64,000 nucleotides of DNA from Geminicoccaceae bacterium (GTDB taxonomy: Bacteria > Pseudomonadota > Alphaproteobacteria > Geminicoccales > Geminicoccaceae): the NCBI GenBank assembly GCA_028279345.1, contig JANQNY010000009.1:96047-160046 (forward strand). The letters are read 5' to 3'. Below, piece by piece: positions 25,640 to 34,362 of the stretch; the stretch's first letter is position 1; every line of letters starts with the position of its first letter. Both the position numbers and the translations under genes were made by a program. The notes below the pieces were generated by a model. The model did no database searches. It saw nothing but the letters and a program-made list of their open reading frames with translations, and was not told where the DNA came from.

Positions 25640-25656
25640 GCCGTTGGTGACGGACG

Positions 25657-25680
25657 GGCCGGGCGCTTCGGCGCTCGGCC
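25657..25680 (+). terminator. Strong GC hairpin after degP
   Basis: A 10-bp stem GGCCGGGCGC (25657-25666) / GCGCTCGGCC (25671-25680), with one G-T pair and a TTCG loop, lies 18 bases after the degP stop. No T tract follows, so it may be a Rho-assisted terminator or a transcript-stabilising 3' end. Confidence 0.55.
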
Positions 25681-25841
25681 GGTCGCGTGCCAGCCCGCCG
25701 GTGCAGTGGCGGCCCGGCGGCATGCCGCCCGATCCGGGTGCGCGATCACGCGCAGGTCCCCATGCGCGCGTGAGCATGGTCAGGGCGCTGGGGCACGCCT
25801 AGCCTTTCGTCAGGCGGAACTCACCGCTGGCGGAGCGAGGT

Positions 25842-26756
25842 TTGGCAAAGGAGTTGGCCCGCGCGGCGGTCGTGCCCGACAACCTCAGGGGCATGGCGTT
25901 CATGGCGCTCGGTGCTTTGGGCGTCGCGGTCGTCACGCTCCTCGTCAGGGTCACCGCGGAGAGTGGCCTCCATCCCTTCGTCGTGGCTTTCTTCCGCAAT
26001 GTCGTGGGGCTCTTGTTTCTCGTGCCGCTGGCGGTGCGGGCCGGACCGGCGACCTTCCGGACCGAGCGCCTGGGCATGCATGCTCTGAGGGGCGTCCTGC
26101 AGACCGGCGCCATGCTCGGCTGGTTCTGGGGCATCAGCCTGATCAGCATGGCGGCCGTCGCGGCGCTCGGCTTTACGGCACCCCTGTTCGCGACGCTGCT
26201 CGCCATCATCATCCTCCGTGAGCCCGTCGGCATCAGGCGCTGGCTGGCGCTGCTCGTCGGCTTCTTCGGCACGCTCGTGATCCTCAGGCCGGGTCTCGAC
26301 GTCGTCTCGCCCGGTGCGCTGGCCGTGGTGGCTTCGGCTTTCTGCTGGGGCGCGGTGATGATCGTGCTGCGCCTCCTCGGGCGCACCGAGTCGAGTCTCA
26401 CCAGCACGCTCTACGCCGGCTTCTTCCTCGTGCCCTTCACGTTCCTGCCGGCGCTCTGGTTCTGGAGCTGGCCCACGCTCGAGCAGGCACTGCTGTTGGT
26501 GCTCATCGGCGTTGTCGCGAGCGGCGTGCAGCTCGCGATGGCGGAGGCGTTCAAGGCGGGTGAGGCGACGGCGATCCTGCCGGTCGACTTCACCAAGCTG
26601 ATCTGGGGAGCGCTCCTGGGGCTCCTCGTGTTCAGCGAGATTCCCGATCTCGCGACGCTTGCCGGCGGCACGCTGATCTTCGCCGCCGTGGTCTACGTCG
26701 CCTACCGCGAGCGGGCGCATCGCCTGATCGAGGCCAAGCCGGCGACGACACTTTGA
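25842..26756 (+). CDS. EamA/DMT-family membrane transporter
   Basis: A 304-residue protein with about ten hydrophobic segments in two EamA repeats (about 15-145 and 155-290), the pattern of drug/metabolite transporters such as RhaT and YdcZ-like exporters. The positive residues around the ends of the first helices suggest a standard inner-membrane topology. The start is TTG 25842; GTG 25872 is possible. Its end overlaps a second, similar transporter, so the pair may work together or as a heterodimer. DMT pairs of this size usually export amino acids or metabolites; the substrate is not visible. Confidence 0.88.
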   Translation: MAKELARAAVVPDNLRGMAFMALGALGVAVVTLLVRVTAESGLHPFVVAFFRNVVGLLFLVPLAVRAGPATFRTERLGMHALRGVLQTGAMLGWFWGISLISMAAVAALGFTAPLFATLLAIIILREPVGIRRWLALLVGFFGTLVILRPGLDVVSPGALAVVASAFCWGAVMIVLRLLGRTESSLTSTLYAGFFLVPFTFLPALWFWSWPTLEQALLLVLIGVVASGVQLAMAEAFKAGEATAILPVDFTKLIWGALLGLLVFSEIPDLATLAGGTLIFAAVVYVAYRERAHRLIEAKPATTL

Positions 26757-27655
26757 GGCTCGATGCGGTCCAGCGCCCAGCGCCGAGTGTGGTGACGGCG
26801 GCACTCTTGATGCTCGTCGCGAGCGCCTTGATCGCCGGGACCACACTCCTGGCGAAAGTGCTCGGTCGAGACGTGCTCGGCCCGCCGCTGCATCCCCTCC
26901 AGGTTAGCGCCGGCCGCTTCATCTTCGCGCTTATCGCGATCGCCATGGTAGCCGCGTGGCGCCAGCCTGATTTCGCCGGCACCGCCTGGCGACTGCACCT
27001 CGTGCGTTCGGGCCTCGGCTGGGCCGGCGTAACCTGCCTATTCGCGGCGGCCGCCGTGCTGCCGCTCGCCGAGGCGACGGCGTTGAGCTTCCTCAGCCCC
27101 GTCTTCGCCATGATCCTCGCGGCATTGATCCTCAGCGAACGGATCGGACAAGCGCGCCTTCGCGCAGCCGCTCTCGCGTTCGTGGGCGCCTTGCTGCTCC
27201 TGCAGCCGGGCACGGCTGCCTTTCACCCGTTCGCGTTGGTGGCGCTCGCCGCGGCCGGGTTCATGGCCGGGGAATCCATCTGCGTGAAGTGGCTCAGCGG
27301 CCGCGAGCCCATGCTGCGCATCATGCTGATCAATAACGCGATGGGTGCCTCGCTGGCGCTCGCCGCCGCTTCGCTCGTCTGGCAGCCGCCGACAGTGGCG
27401 CAGTGGCAGCTCTTGGTGCTTTTGGGTTTGACCATGGCGTGCGCGCAGGCGCTCTTTATCGCCGCCATGCAGCGCGCCGATGCGAGCTTTGTCATGCCGC
27501 TCTTCTACGCGACATTGGTTTTCGCAGCGCTCTACGACGTGGCGATCTTCGGCGAGCTTCCGGGCGCGCTCGCGGCCGTGGGCGCGCTCGTGGTGGTGGC
27601 CGCTGCGGTTTGGCTCACGCTAGCCGAACGACGCCGCGCCGAGCGAAGGTCCTGA
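26753..27655 (+). CDS. Second EamA/DMT-family membrane transporter
   Basis: A 300-residue protein with about ten membrane segments in two EamA repeats (about 14-140 and 150-290). A TTG start overlaps the stop of the first transporter (26753-26756); no ATG is in frame before the first helix, and GTG 26789 is an alternative. The two transporters diverge in sequence, so this looks like an old duplication rather than a recent one. Arg/Ala-rich residues end the protein. Confidence 0.86.
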   Translation: MRLDAVQRPAPSVVTAALLMLVASALIAGTTLLAKVLGRDVLGPPLHPLQVSAGRFIFALIAIAMVAAWRQPDFAGTAWRLHLVRSGLGWAGVTCLFAAAAVLPLAEATALSFLSPVFAMILAALILSERIGQARLRAAALAFVGALLLLQPGTAAFHPFALVALAAAGFMAGESICVKWLSGREPMLRIMLINNAMGASLALAAASLVWQPPTVAQWQLLVLLGLTMACAQALFIAAMQRADASFVMPLFYATLVFAALYDVAIFGELPGALAAVGALVVVAAAVWLTLAERRRAERRS

Positions 27656-27658
27656 GCC

Positions 27659-27937
27659 TCAAAGCCCAAAGCCGATTCCCACGCCAACGCCGACGCCACT
27701 ATTCGTCGACCCGCCGATGCCGACGGTAGTGCTGCGCCGCACCTCGCGCCGAGCCGGTACGACCTCGGGTTCGGCCGCTTCGGTTACCGCCGGCTCCACG
27801 GCACCTCGCTCGAGGGCTTCGCAGCTCGCGCGATCGCCGGCGCGGCACGCGGCGCGTAGACGCTCTGTGGCGTCTGGCGGGCTGGCGCAGGCGGCGAGCA
27901 GGAGCAGCACAAAGATAGAGAGAGCGGCGCGACGCAT
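27659..27937 (-). CDS. Small lipoprotein with Gly/Val-rich end
   Basis: A 92-residue protein from ATG 27937. The signal MRRAALSIFVLLLLAACASP contains a lipobox (LAAC), so it should be lipidated at that Cys. A short Cys-containing helix (ACRAGDRASCEALERGAV) with two spaced Cys residues follows. The C terminus is a Gly/Val alternation (STNSGVGVGVGIGFGL). It faces the DMT operon tail to tail with 3 bases between the stops. The function is unknown. Confidence 0.7.
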   Translation of the reverse strand: MRRAALSIFVLLLLAACASPPDATERLRAACRAGDRASCEALERGAVEPAVTEAAEPEVVPARREVRRSTTVGIGGSTNSGVGVGVGIGFGL

Positions 27938-28319
27938 GCGGACCTTCGGATCGGTGTGGACGCCACGACAGGAGGGCACGGTTGATGAGCTGGCGCAAGG
28001 GTTGCCACCGATGTGCGGCGATTCGCAGTGCGCGGCACGATCTGCGGTACGCGGTTCGTCGGATCGAGGGCGCATTCGCGCCACCGATGCGTGAGCAGCA
28101 AAGGCGCCATGCTCTGAGGGCGGGTTCATCGCCCTTTAACTGATCTTAATTGCTGCAGTGCATAACAGCTCTCGTCGCGCCGAGCGGCGCCGGCGCCTAG
28201 ACGCTGAGGGAAGCCCTCGGCAGGCGCGTCGGCCGCGATTGGTGTCGCCGAAAGACAACGCGTGCGCTCGCCGCTCCCGCGAAGGAAGGGAAGCGCCGGG
28301 CCAGACAAGGAAACCAACC
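27938..28319. other. Divergent intergenic region (382 bp)
   Basis: This region lies between the lipoprotein gene (minus) and the DUF1127 gene (plus). It is GC-rich with a short AT patch near 28135-28165. A small hairpin AGGGCG (28117-28122) / CGCCCT (28130-28135) followed by TTT is visible. No convincing coding frame or RNA is seen, so it probably holds the two promoters. Confidence 0.4.
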
Positions 28320-28547
28320 ATGACCCCCATGACCGTCGTTCTCGACGAGTATCACACCCGTGGACCGAGCCTGGCCGTGCGTGTTGCGCGTGCCCTTGTT
28401 CGCGGCGCGGTCGGGCTCTTGCGTCGCTATCAGCTTGCCAAGATGCAGAGCGTTCTTGACCGGATGTCAGACGCAAAGCTCGAAGCGATCGGCATCAGCC
28501 GCGACGAGATCCCCAGCTACGCCCGCCGGCTCGTCGAAGGCGCTTGA
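28320..28547 (+). CDS. DUF1127 protein
   Basis: A 75-residue protein from ATG 28320, with AAGGAAA about 5 bases upstream. The C-terminal half (MSDAKLEAIGISRDEIPSYA) is the DUF1127/YjiS-type motif, in which a helix plus an Asp-(I/L)-GI-(S/T)-R segment ends the protein. Such small Arg-rich proteins are common in alphaproteobacteria and some affect RNA turnover and phosphate or carbon stress; this is family knowledge and not shown here. The N-terminal 25 residues (VVLDEYHTRGPSL) are not part of the motif. Confidence 0.85.
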   Translation: MTPMTVVLDEYHTRGPSLAVRVARALVRGAVGLLRRYQLAKMQSVLDRMSDAKLEAIGISRDEIPSYARRLVEGA

Positions 28548-28767
28548 GCCTAGAGTGCGTATCTCGCGCGACCGCCTGTCGGACCACCGGCAGTGCGACC
28601 GCTGTGCGCCTCTCGGTCGCGTGCCTCCGGTCATCGCGGAAGCTTCGGCTGGGCGCTTGCCACGGGCGTTGCGCCTGAAACTGGTCGCTGAGCCGGCAAC
28701 CGCCGGGTGACGCTTCGCGCGACGTTCGGCATGCTCAGCGGGACACAGACCTCGATCCGAGCGGCGT

Positions 28768-30078
28768 TTGGATCCTCTCTCCCGCAATGAGCCGTGCGGC
28801 GACTACCCTCAGTCCTGGTACGCCGCCAGCACGACGATCCCGCCTGTGCGTCGGGCGCTCACGGGCGAGCGGCGCTGCGATGTGGCCATTGTCGGTGCCG
28901 GCTACACCGGGCTCTCGGCGGCGCTGCACCTGGCGGAAGCCGGGCTCGACGTCGTGGTGCTCGAGGCCAATCGCGTCGGCTGGGGAGCATCGGGGCGCAA
29001 TGGCGGCCAGCTCGTCACCGGCCTGCGGCGTGACCAGGATGTGCTCGAACGGAGTCTCGGGCGCGCCACCGCGCGCGCTCTGTTCGCGCTGGCCGAGGAC
29101 GCCAAGAGGCTCGTCCACACGCTGTGCCGGCGCCATCAGATCGCCTGTGACTGGCGCTCGGGCTATGTCTACGCCCTAGGCCGCCAGCACCAGGCGTCGA
29201 CGCTCCGCAGGTATGTCGACTATCTGCAGGAGGTCTACGGCTATCCGCATGCCCGGTTCGTCCCGGCCGAAGAGATGCCGGCATTCGTCGCGAGCCCGCG
29301 GCTCGTCGCCGGGCTCTACGATGCGGACGCCGGTCATCTCCATCCGTTGGCGTTGGCGCTCGGGATCGCGGCGGCTGCGGAAGGCGCAGGCGCTTGCATC
29401 CATGAGCGGAGCCCTGTGCGGGCGATCGAGCGGGACGGGCAGGGCGTGGTCATCCGCACCGAAGCCGGTCTTGTCCGCGCTGAGCACGCGGTCGTGGCAA
29501 CAAACGGCTATCTGGGCGGGCTCGCGCCCGAGGTCGAAGCGCGTCTGATGCAGGTCAACAGCTTCGTTGTCACAACGGCACCCCTAGGCGAGGTGCGGGC
29601 GGAGGCGCTCTTGCCCACTGACGCGTGCGTCACCGACGACCGTTTCGTCGTCAACTACTTCCGCCGCACCCGCGACCACCGGCTCCTCTTCGGTGGTGGC
29701 GAGAGCTACCGGTTCCGCTATCCCGACGACATTCAAGCACTGGTGCGGGCGCCGCTCGAAGCGACCTTTCCGCAGCTCAAAGGCGTGCCGTTGGACCATG
29801 CGTGGGGCGGCACACTGGCGATCACCCGCTCGCGGCTCCCGCTCTTGCACCGCGTCGGCCCGCGCGTGCTCGCGGCCGGAGGCTACTCGGGGCAGGGTGT
29901 TGCGTTGGCCACTCTGGCGGGAAAGCTGATCGCCGACGCCATCGTCGGCGAAAGCCAAGGCTTTTCAACCTTCGCCGCCTTGCCGAGCCGACCCTTTCCC
30001 GGCAGCCGCGCGCTGCGTCGTCCGCTGCTCACGCTCGCCATGACCTGGTTCGCGCTCCGCGACCGGCTCGGGCGTTGA
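28768..30078 (+). CDS. FAD-dependent oxidoreductase, PuuB-like (gamma-glutamylputrescine oxidase type)
   Basis: A 436-residue flavoprotein. The N terminus (DYPQSWYAAST) is the usual PuuB-type beginning, followed by the FAD motif DVAIVGAGYTGLSAALHL (residues 38-55) and WGASGRNGGQL. The C-terminal GGYSGQGVALATLAGKLIAD is the family's FAD-closing segment. It probably oxidises a gamma-glutamyl-polyamine or a related secondary amine. The start is uncertain: TTG 28768 has no clear ribosome-binding site, and no ATG is in frame before the conserved part. No other polyamine gene is next to it, so the substrate remains open. Confidence 0.83.
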   Translation: MDPLSRNEPCGDYPQSWYAASTTIPPVRRALTGERRCDVAIVGAGYTGLSAALHLAEAGLDVVVLEANRVGWGASGRNGGQLVTGLRRDQDVLERSLGRATARALFALAEDAKRLVHTLCRRHQIACDWRSGYVYALGRQHQASTLRRYVDYLQEVYGYPHARFVPAEEMPAFVASPRLVAGLYDADAGHLHPLALALGIAAAAEGAGACIHERSPVRAIERDGQGVVIRTEAGLVRAEHAVVATNGYLGGLAPEVEARLMQVNSFVVTTAPLGEVRAEALLPTDACVTDDRFVVNYFRRTRDHRLLFGGGESYRFRYPDDIQALVRAPLEATFPQLKGVPLDHAWGGTLAITRSRLPLLHRVGPRVLAAGGYSGQGVALATLAGKLIADAIVGESQGFSTFAALPSRPFPGSRALRRPLLTLAMTWFALRDRLGR

Positions 30079-30125
30079 GGGCTCACAGCGCCGCGGGCTT
30101 CACAGCGAAGTTCTCTCGTCCCCGC

Positions 30126-30527
30126 CTAGAGCGGGACCACGTCGAAGCTGGCGATGCGGGCGGCGGAGGTGTCGTAGACGCAATCGAAGCGGAACTGCTC
30201 CCAGTCGTCGCCGGCGCGGAAAAAGCGGCCGGAACCGGCGACACGGACACTGCCACCGCTCGCGGGGAACTCGGTAAGGCTCGCGTCGTCGGCCTGGACC
30301 CGCTCGACGCCGTCGATCTGTTCCGGGACCAGACTGAAGACGCCGAGCGTACAGGCGCTGGCGTGGGCGGTGCCGAGATCTGCCGGACGGCCGCCCGACG
30401 GGATCTGCGCTGCCGGCATCGGCGGTGGCGCTGGGATGATGCGCGCCGGCGCCTGCGTCCGAGGGGCCTCCGCGGCACAGGCAGCCAACAATGTTGCAAT
30501 GATGAAGGCGAGCGCGAACTGTGGCAT
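30126..30527 (-). CDS. Putative lipoprotein
   Basis: A 133-residue protein from ATG 30527. The signal MPQFALAFIIATLLAACAAE has a lipobox (LAAC). A Pro-rich spacer follows (about 25-45), then a folded part with two Cys (ASACTLGVF and FRFDCVYDTS) that could be disulphide-bonded. The C terminus (RIASFDVVP) resembles small envelope proteins of unknown function. AGAGAG lies before the start. It converges with the FAD oxidoreductase gene. Confidence 0.68.
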   Translation of the reverse strand: MPQFALAFIIATLLAACAAEAPRTQAPARIIPAPPPMPAAQIPSGGRPADLGTAHASACTLGVFSLVPEQIDGVERVQADDASLTEFPASGGSVRVAGSGRFFRAGDDWEQFRFDCVYDTSAARIASFDVVPL

Positions 30528-30690
30528 CGATCTCTCTTGCGATGAGCCCATCAGCGCGCCTTAGCAGCAATCCGTCGTGGGGTCCAAGCCGAGGTTGTTG
30601 CCGTCTGCTGTGCACTCCGTATCCGGGGTTGCGCCGCGCGCCGCGACCGCCCATTTTCCGCGCCGAACCGGGTCGGGCTGGGAGACGTAC

Positions 30691-31455
30691 GTGCGCGCTG
30701 GACTGCTTGGATGTGCCGTGGGCTTGGGCATGTTCGTGTCGCAAGCCGCTCTCGCCGCGGATGCGGACGGGCGCTTTGCCGGGCATGGTTGGGCGGCGGC
30801 GCGCTGCTCGCAACTGGTCGAAGCGGCACGCAGTGAGAGCGACGGTGATCGGCTCCGGTTCGTCGGCTGGGTTGCGGGTTTCGTCACCGCCGCCAATGCC
30901 TACAGCGACGACACGTTCGATTTGGCACCGCTGGCGCCGGCCGAAATCCTGGCCAACACCATCGCCCAGCAGTGCGACCAGAACCCGGACGCCGCGGTGG
31001 TCGAGGTAGCGGTGGCCCTCATGCGCGAGCTCGAGGGCCAGCGGCTGCGCTCCGGCCGCCCGATTCTCGAGCTTGAGCACGAGGGCGAGAGCACCCGCAT
31101 CCATGGGGAAATCCTTCGCCGCACCCAGGCAGCACTCTCGGAGTTGGGCTATTACGAGGGCGGCGTCGACGGCGCGTACGGCCCCCAGACGCGCGGCGCC
31201 ATCACCGCGTTCCAAGAGGGAATCGGCGTACCGCAGACGGGGTTGCCCGACCAGCGCACCCTGCTTGCGCTGTTCTTCAATATCGGTGTCGATCAGCCCG
31301 CCTCGGAAGATGCAGGCGGAGCGGCGGCGGATGATACTCCGGCCGACGATGTTGGCGATGCACCCGCGGATGATGCCGGCGAGGCAGAATCACCGCCGCC
31401 TGACGACGGTGGCGACGAGGGCGGGGGCGAAGCGGCGCCGGCCAACGATGGATGA
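30691..31455 (+). CDS. Exported peptidoglycan-binding-domain protein
   Basis: A 254-residue protein. I place the start at GTG 30691, preceded by GGGAG (30680-30684). The signal peptide is VRAGLLGCAVGLGMFVSQAA, cut near ALA-AD. An N-terminal helical part follows (RCSQLVEAARSESDGDRLRF), then a peptidoglycan-binding type 1 domain (about 143-198; LSELGYYEGGVDGAYGPQTR, AITAFQEGIGV), and last an Asp/Ala/Pro-rich acidic tail. The first part, with two Cys, resembles Rap1a/Tai-type small secreted domains. It overlaps the next gene by 8 bases. It probably acts at the cell wall; no enzyme motif is seen. Confidence 0.82.
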   Translation: MRAGLLGCAVGLGMFVSQAALAADADGRFAGHGWAAARCSQLVEAARSESDGDRLRFVGWVAGFVTAANAYSDDTFDLAPLAPAEILANTIAQQCDQNPDAAVVEVAVALMRELEGQRLRSGRPILELEHEGESTRIHGEILRRTQAALSELGYYEGGVDGAYGPQTRGAITAFQEGIGVPQTGLPDQRTLLALFFNIGVDQPASEDAGGAAADDTPADDVGDAPADDAGEAESPPPDDGGDEGGGEAAPANDG

Positions 31456-31900
31456 GCTCGGCAGCCGCCTAAGGCTGCCTATCTTCTTCTTCGGCACCTT
31501 GATGGACCGCGATGTTCTCGGGCAGGTCTTGGCCCGACCGGTCGCGCTTGACGAGATCGAGCCCGCCATGCTCCGCGGTTTCCGGCGCCATTCGGTCGTC
31601 GGCGTGCCCTATCCGGTCCTCCGCCCGGATCTTTCCGCGGCCGTTCATGGTGTTTTGTTCGCGCCGCAGTCCGACATCGAGCGTACGCGCGTCGACCACT
31701 TCGAGGACGCCGAGTATCACGCGTCGGTCGTGCGCGTGCAGGTCGCCGATCGCGTGCGGGAGGCATTCGCATACCGCGATCTGGAGGGCGTGTTCGAGCT
31801 GGCGGGCGAGGAGTGGTCCCTCGCCCGGTTCGAGCGCGAGCACAAAGCCGGCTACCTCGACGCTTGCCGTCAGTGGATGGCGGACTTCAGCGTCTTCTGA
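31448..31900 (+). CDS. Gamma-glutamylcyclotransferase (AIG2)-like protein
   Basis: A 150-residue protein from ATG 31448. The strand FFFGTLMDRDVLGQVL (about 12-27) matches the F-x-YG(T/S)L nucleotide-like loop of the GGCT/AIG2 fold, and GVLFAPQSDIERTRVDHFED plus the late acidic ELAGEEWSLARFE (likely with the catalytic Glu) complete the pattern. It should release 5-oxoproline from a gamma-glutamyl compound or act as a gamma-glutamylamine cyclotransferase. Its start is inside the end of the peptidoglycan-binding gene. It is about 1.4 kb from the PuuB-like oxidase, which may be relevant to gamma-glutamyl-amine metabolism. Confidence 0.82.
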   Translation: MDELGSRLRLPIFFFGTLMDRDVLGQVLARPVALDEIEPAMLRGFRRHSVVGVPYPVLRPDLSAAVHGVLFAPQSDIERTRVDHFEDAEYHASVVRVQVADRVREAFAYRDLEGVFELAGEEWSLARFEREHKAGYLDACRQWMADFSVF

Positions 31901-31909
31901 GCCCGCGCG

Positions 31910-32092
31910 TCAGCCGCACGATGCTATCGTGCGTGCAGCCGACGGCTCAGACGCGGGCTTGGTGTGACGGCGGCCAAAGAGACGATCCACCACACGCCAG
32001 AACGCTTGCGACCGCTCGAGACGTCCACGCTGCATGGCACGCTGCATCTGCTCGTGGGTGAGCGGATAGCGATCTTGCTCAACATCGGTCAT
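31910..32092 (-). CDS. Small conserved-looking basic protein
   Basis: A 60-residue protein from ATG 32092. Its composition is protein-like (DRYPLTHEQMQRAMQRGRLE, then RSQAFWRVVDRLFG). The RSxAF-helix motif occurs in short alphaproteobacterial proteins of unknown function. It is divergent from the LysR gene and its start lies 110 bases from that gene, so they share a promoter region. It could be regulated by that LysR protein. No function is proposed. Confidence 0.6.
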   Translation of the reverse strand: MTDVEQDRYPLTHEQMQRAMQRGRLERSQAFWRVVDRLFGRRHTKPASEPSAARTIASCG

Positions 32093-32124
32093 CGGTTCGA
32101 ACTCCGCAGGTCAACTCGTTCGCA

Positions 32125-32155
32125 CTTGCAATATAATCTTTGACACGGGTGCAAG
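32125..32155 (+). promoter_or_regulatory. Putative LysR site and -10 box
   Basis: An inverted pair CTTGCA (32125-32130) / TGCAAG (32150-32155) surrounds a perfect TATAAT (32132-32137) in the divergent region before the LysR gene. This could be an autoregulatory site. No good -35 box is seen. Confidence 0.45.
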
Positions 32156-32202
32156 AAGTCCGTCATGGCGCATAGGAGATGTGCTTCTGAGGAACAAATC
32201 GC

Positions 32203-33114
32203 ATGGACCGCGTGGCCGCTGCCGAGCTGTTCGTTCGTGTCGTGGAGAGCGGCAGCTTCTCAGCGGCGGCGCGTGAGCTTGGTCGAACACCGAGCGCGGT
32301 GAGCAAGGCCGTCGCCGCCTTCGAGGACCGGCTGGGTGTACGCCTCTTGCAACGGACGACGCGCCGTCTCCATCTGACCGACGAAGGCCGCGCCTTTCAT
32401 GCGCGGTGCCGCGCCGCTCTAACGGAGCTCGAGGACGCCGAACGCGCCGTAAGCGACAGCGCGCAGACGCCGCGAGGGGTGCTCAAGGTCACGGCACCCA
32501 TGGCTTTCTGCCACTACCAGCTCGCGGCGATGCTGCCACAGTTCCTGGAGCGCCATCCCGAGATCCGCTTGGATCTCCACGTTGACGACCGCTTGGTTGA
32601 TCTCGTGGCCGAAGGTATCGATATCGCGATCCGCATCGGTGGGGTCGCGGATGAAGGCCTGATCCGTCGGCGGCTCGCGGATAACCATCGGCTCTTGTGC
32701 GCCAGCCCTGCCTATCTCGAGGCCCACGGGACTCCGCTGCGTCCGGGTGACCTGACGGGCCACAACTGTCTCGTCTTCTCCACCAATGACGCCTTCAACG
32801 ACTGGCCGTTCGTGATGCCCGAGGGTGCCGTCGAGCATCGCTTCAACGGCAACGTCGCTGTCAACAATGGCGAGACGTTGATGGCGTTGGCGCTCGAAGG
32901 TGCCGGCATTGCACGATTGTCGGCGTTCATGGCGGGGCCGGCGATCCGCGCCGGCGACCTCGTCTCGGTGCTTGAGCCGTTCGTCAACGACACGAGCCCC
33001 GCCATCTACGTCCTCTATCCCCACCGCCGCCACCTGTCGGCGAAGGTGCGCGCCTTCGTCGATGCGCTCGTCGCGCGCTTCCAGCCCGTGCCCCCTTGGG
33101 AGCTTCACCGCTGA
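32203..33114 (+). CDS. LysR family transcriptional regulator
   Basis: A 303-residue LysR protein. The N-terminal winged helix-turn-helix (about 4-60; FVRVVESGSFSAAARELGRT then PSAVSKAVAAFEDRLGVRLL) is followed by the LysR substrate-binding domain (about 90-295; LKVTAPMAFCHYQLAAMLPQ, DIAIRIG). The binding-domain pattern resembles the group close to the DsdA/aromatic-type repressors that begin MDR. The divergent small protein gene is the likeliest target. The effector is unknown. Confidence 0.93.
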   Translation: MDRVAAAELFVRVVESGSFSAAARELGRTPSAVSKAVAAFEDRLGVRLLQRTTRRLHLTDEGRAFHARCRAALTELEDAERAVSDSAQTPRGVLKVTAPMAFCHYQLAAMLPQFLERHPEIRLDLHVDDRLVDLVAEGIDIAIRIGGVADEGLIRRRLADNHRLLCASPAYLEAHGTPLRPGDLTGHNCLVFSTNDAFNDWPFVMPEGAVEHRFNGNVAVNNGETLMALALEGAGIARLSAFMAGPAIRAGDLVSVLEPFVNDTSPAIYVLYPHRRHLSAKVRAFVDALVARFQPVPPWELHR

Positions 33115-33121
33115 GCCGACA

Positions 33122-34108
33122 TCAGGCGGCGGCGGGCAACAGCAGGAGGGATGCGGCTTCGCGCAGCAAGGCAGCGCCGTCGCTCGTCCGGTGCATGTGC
33201 TCGCTCAGGCAGCGTCGCCAGAGGCGTGCGCCGGGCCGCCCAGCGAAGAGGCCCAGCACGTGGCGCAGCACGGCCGACGGCGGCACGCCCTGCGCCTGCG
33301 CGCGCTCGACATAGGCGGCGAGCGTGGCGATGAGAGCGCTCTCGTCGATTGGATGAGCGGCGCAACCGCGTGCGGCGGCATCGAGCGTGGGCAGCGCTCC
33401 AGGGTTCCGGTAGGCCTCGCGGCCGATCATCACACCATCAGCCCAGCGGAGGGCCTCGCCGATTTGTGCGGTGGTCGAGAGGCCACCGTTGAGAACGATG
33501 CGAAGCTCGGGATAGTGCGCCTTGAGGTTCGCTACGACGTCGTAGCGAAGCGGCGGCACCTCCCGGTTTTCCTTGGGGCTCAAGCCCTTGAGCCAAGCGG
33601 TCCTGGCGTGGACGATGAAGGTCGTCACCCCTGCGTCGGCGCAAGCGACCACGAAGCGGTCGAGAAACGGTGCGGGTTCTTGGTCGTCGATGGCGATCCG
33701 GCACTTGACGCTGACCTCGCGGTCCGTAGCCGCGCGCATGGCCTCGAGCACGCCGCGGACCCGCTCCGGCTCGGCCATCAAGCAGGCCCCGAAGGCGCCC
33801 TTCTGCACCCGCGATGACGGACAGCCGCAATTGAGGTTGAAGCCGGCATAGCCCCACGCATCGGCGATCTCGACGGCGCGTCCGACCTCGTCCGGCTCGC
33901 TGCCGCCAAGCTGCAGGACGGCAGGCTGCTCGGCCGGCGAGAAGCCGAGCAGCCTTTCGCGGTCACCGAACACTACCGCCGCGCTCGTCACCATCTCGGT
34001 GTAGAGCAAGGCCTTCGGTGCCAACAGCCGATGGAAGAACCGACAATGCCGGTCGGTCCAATCCATCATCGGCGCCACCGCGAAGCGATGGTCGAGGCGA
34101 TGCGTCAC
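33122..34108 (-). CDS. dusA: tRNA-dihydrouridine synthase A
   Basis: A 328-residue FMN enzyme that reduces uridine in the tRNA D-loop. The N terminus (FAVAPMMDWTDRHCRFFHRL) is the DusA signature, LQLGGSEPDEV and NLNCGCPSSRVQKGAFGACL (about 91-110, catalytic Cys 96) follow, then VKCRIAIDD and LNGGLSTT, and a C-terminal helical domain. It starts with GTG 34108, which overlaps the TGA of a very short upstream frame. It lies tail to tail with the LysR gene (7 bases between). No other tRNA genes are near. Confidence 0.95.
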   Translation of the reverse strand: MTHRLDHRFAVAPMMDWTDRHCRFFHRLLAPKALLYTEMVTSAAVVFGDRERLLGFSPAEQPAVLQLGGSEPDEVGRAVEIADAWGYAGFNLNCGCPSSRVQKGAFGACLMAEPERVRGVLEAMRAATDREVSVKCRIAIDDQEPAPFLDRFVVACADAGVTTFIVHARTAWLKGLSPKENREVPPLRYDVVANLKAHYPELRIVLNGGLSTTAQIGEALRWADGVMIGREAYRNPGALPTLDAAARGCAAHPIDESALIATLAAYVERAQAQGVPPSAVLRHVLGLFAGRPGARLWRRCLSEHMHRTSDGAALLREAASLLLLPAAA

Positions 34109-34362
34109 GCTTCCTCCGTCGCCGGCGTATCGAGCGCCGCCCGGTTCTGGCGGAGACCAGCCACGTGCATGCCGTTACGGAGCGCGTCGTTCACGTGGCT
34201 GACGAGCGCAGGCTAGCCGCAACTAGGCCCAGGAGACCAGCGTGACATCGCCCGCGGGCGATTCTGCGTGCCGTTCTTCACTGGAAACCGTCGTCGACGA
34301 CAGCTGTGGGGGCGGGGGTGTCGCTGCGGCCGATCGTACGCCGCAGGGACGGTTCGACGCGT

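Noticed and set aside
28117..28137. Hairpin AGGGCG/CGCCCT followed by TTT
   Set aside because: Only 6 bp of stem, and no plus-strand gene ends just before it.
34109..34200. A 22-29 codon frame ending in GTGA over the dusA start
   Set aside because: Too short to support, no ribosome-binding site, and an upstream TAG limits it. It may be chance or a remnant.
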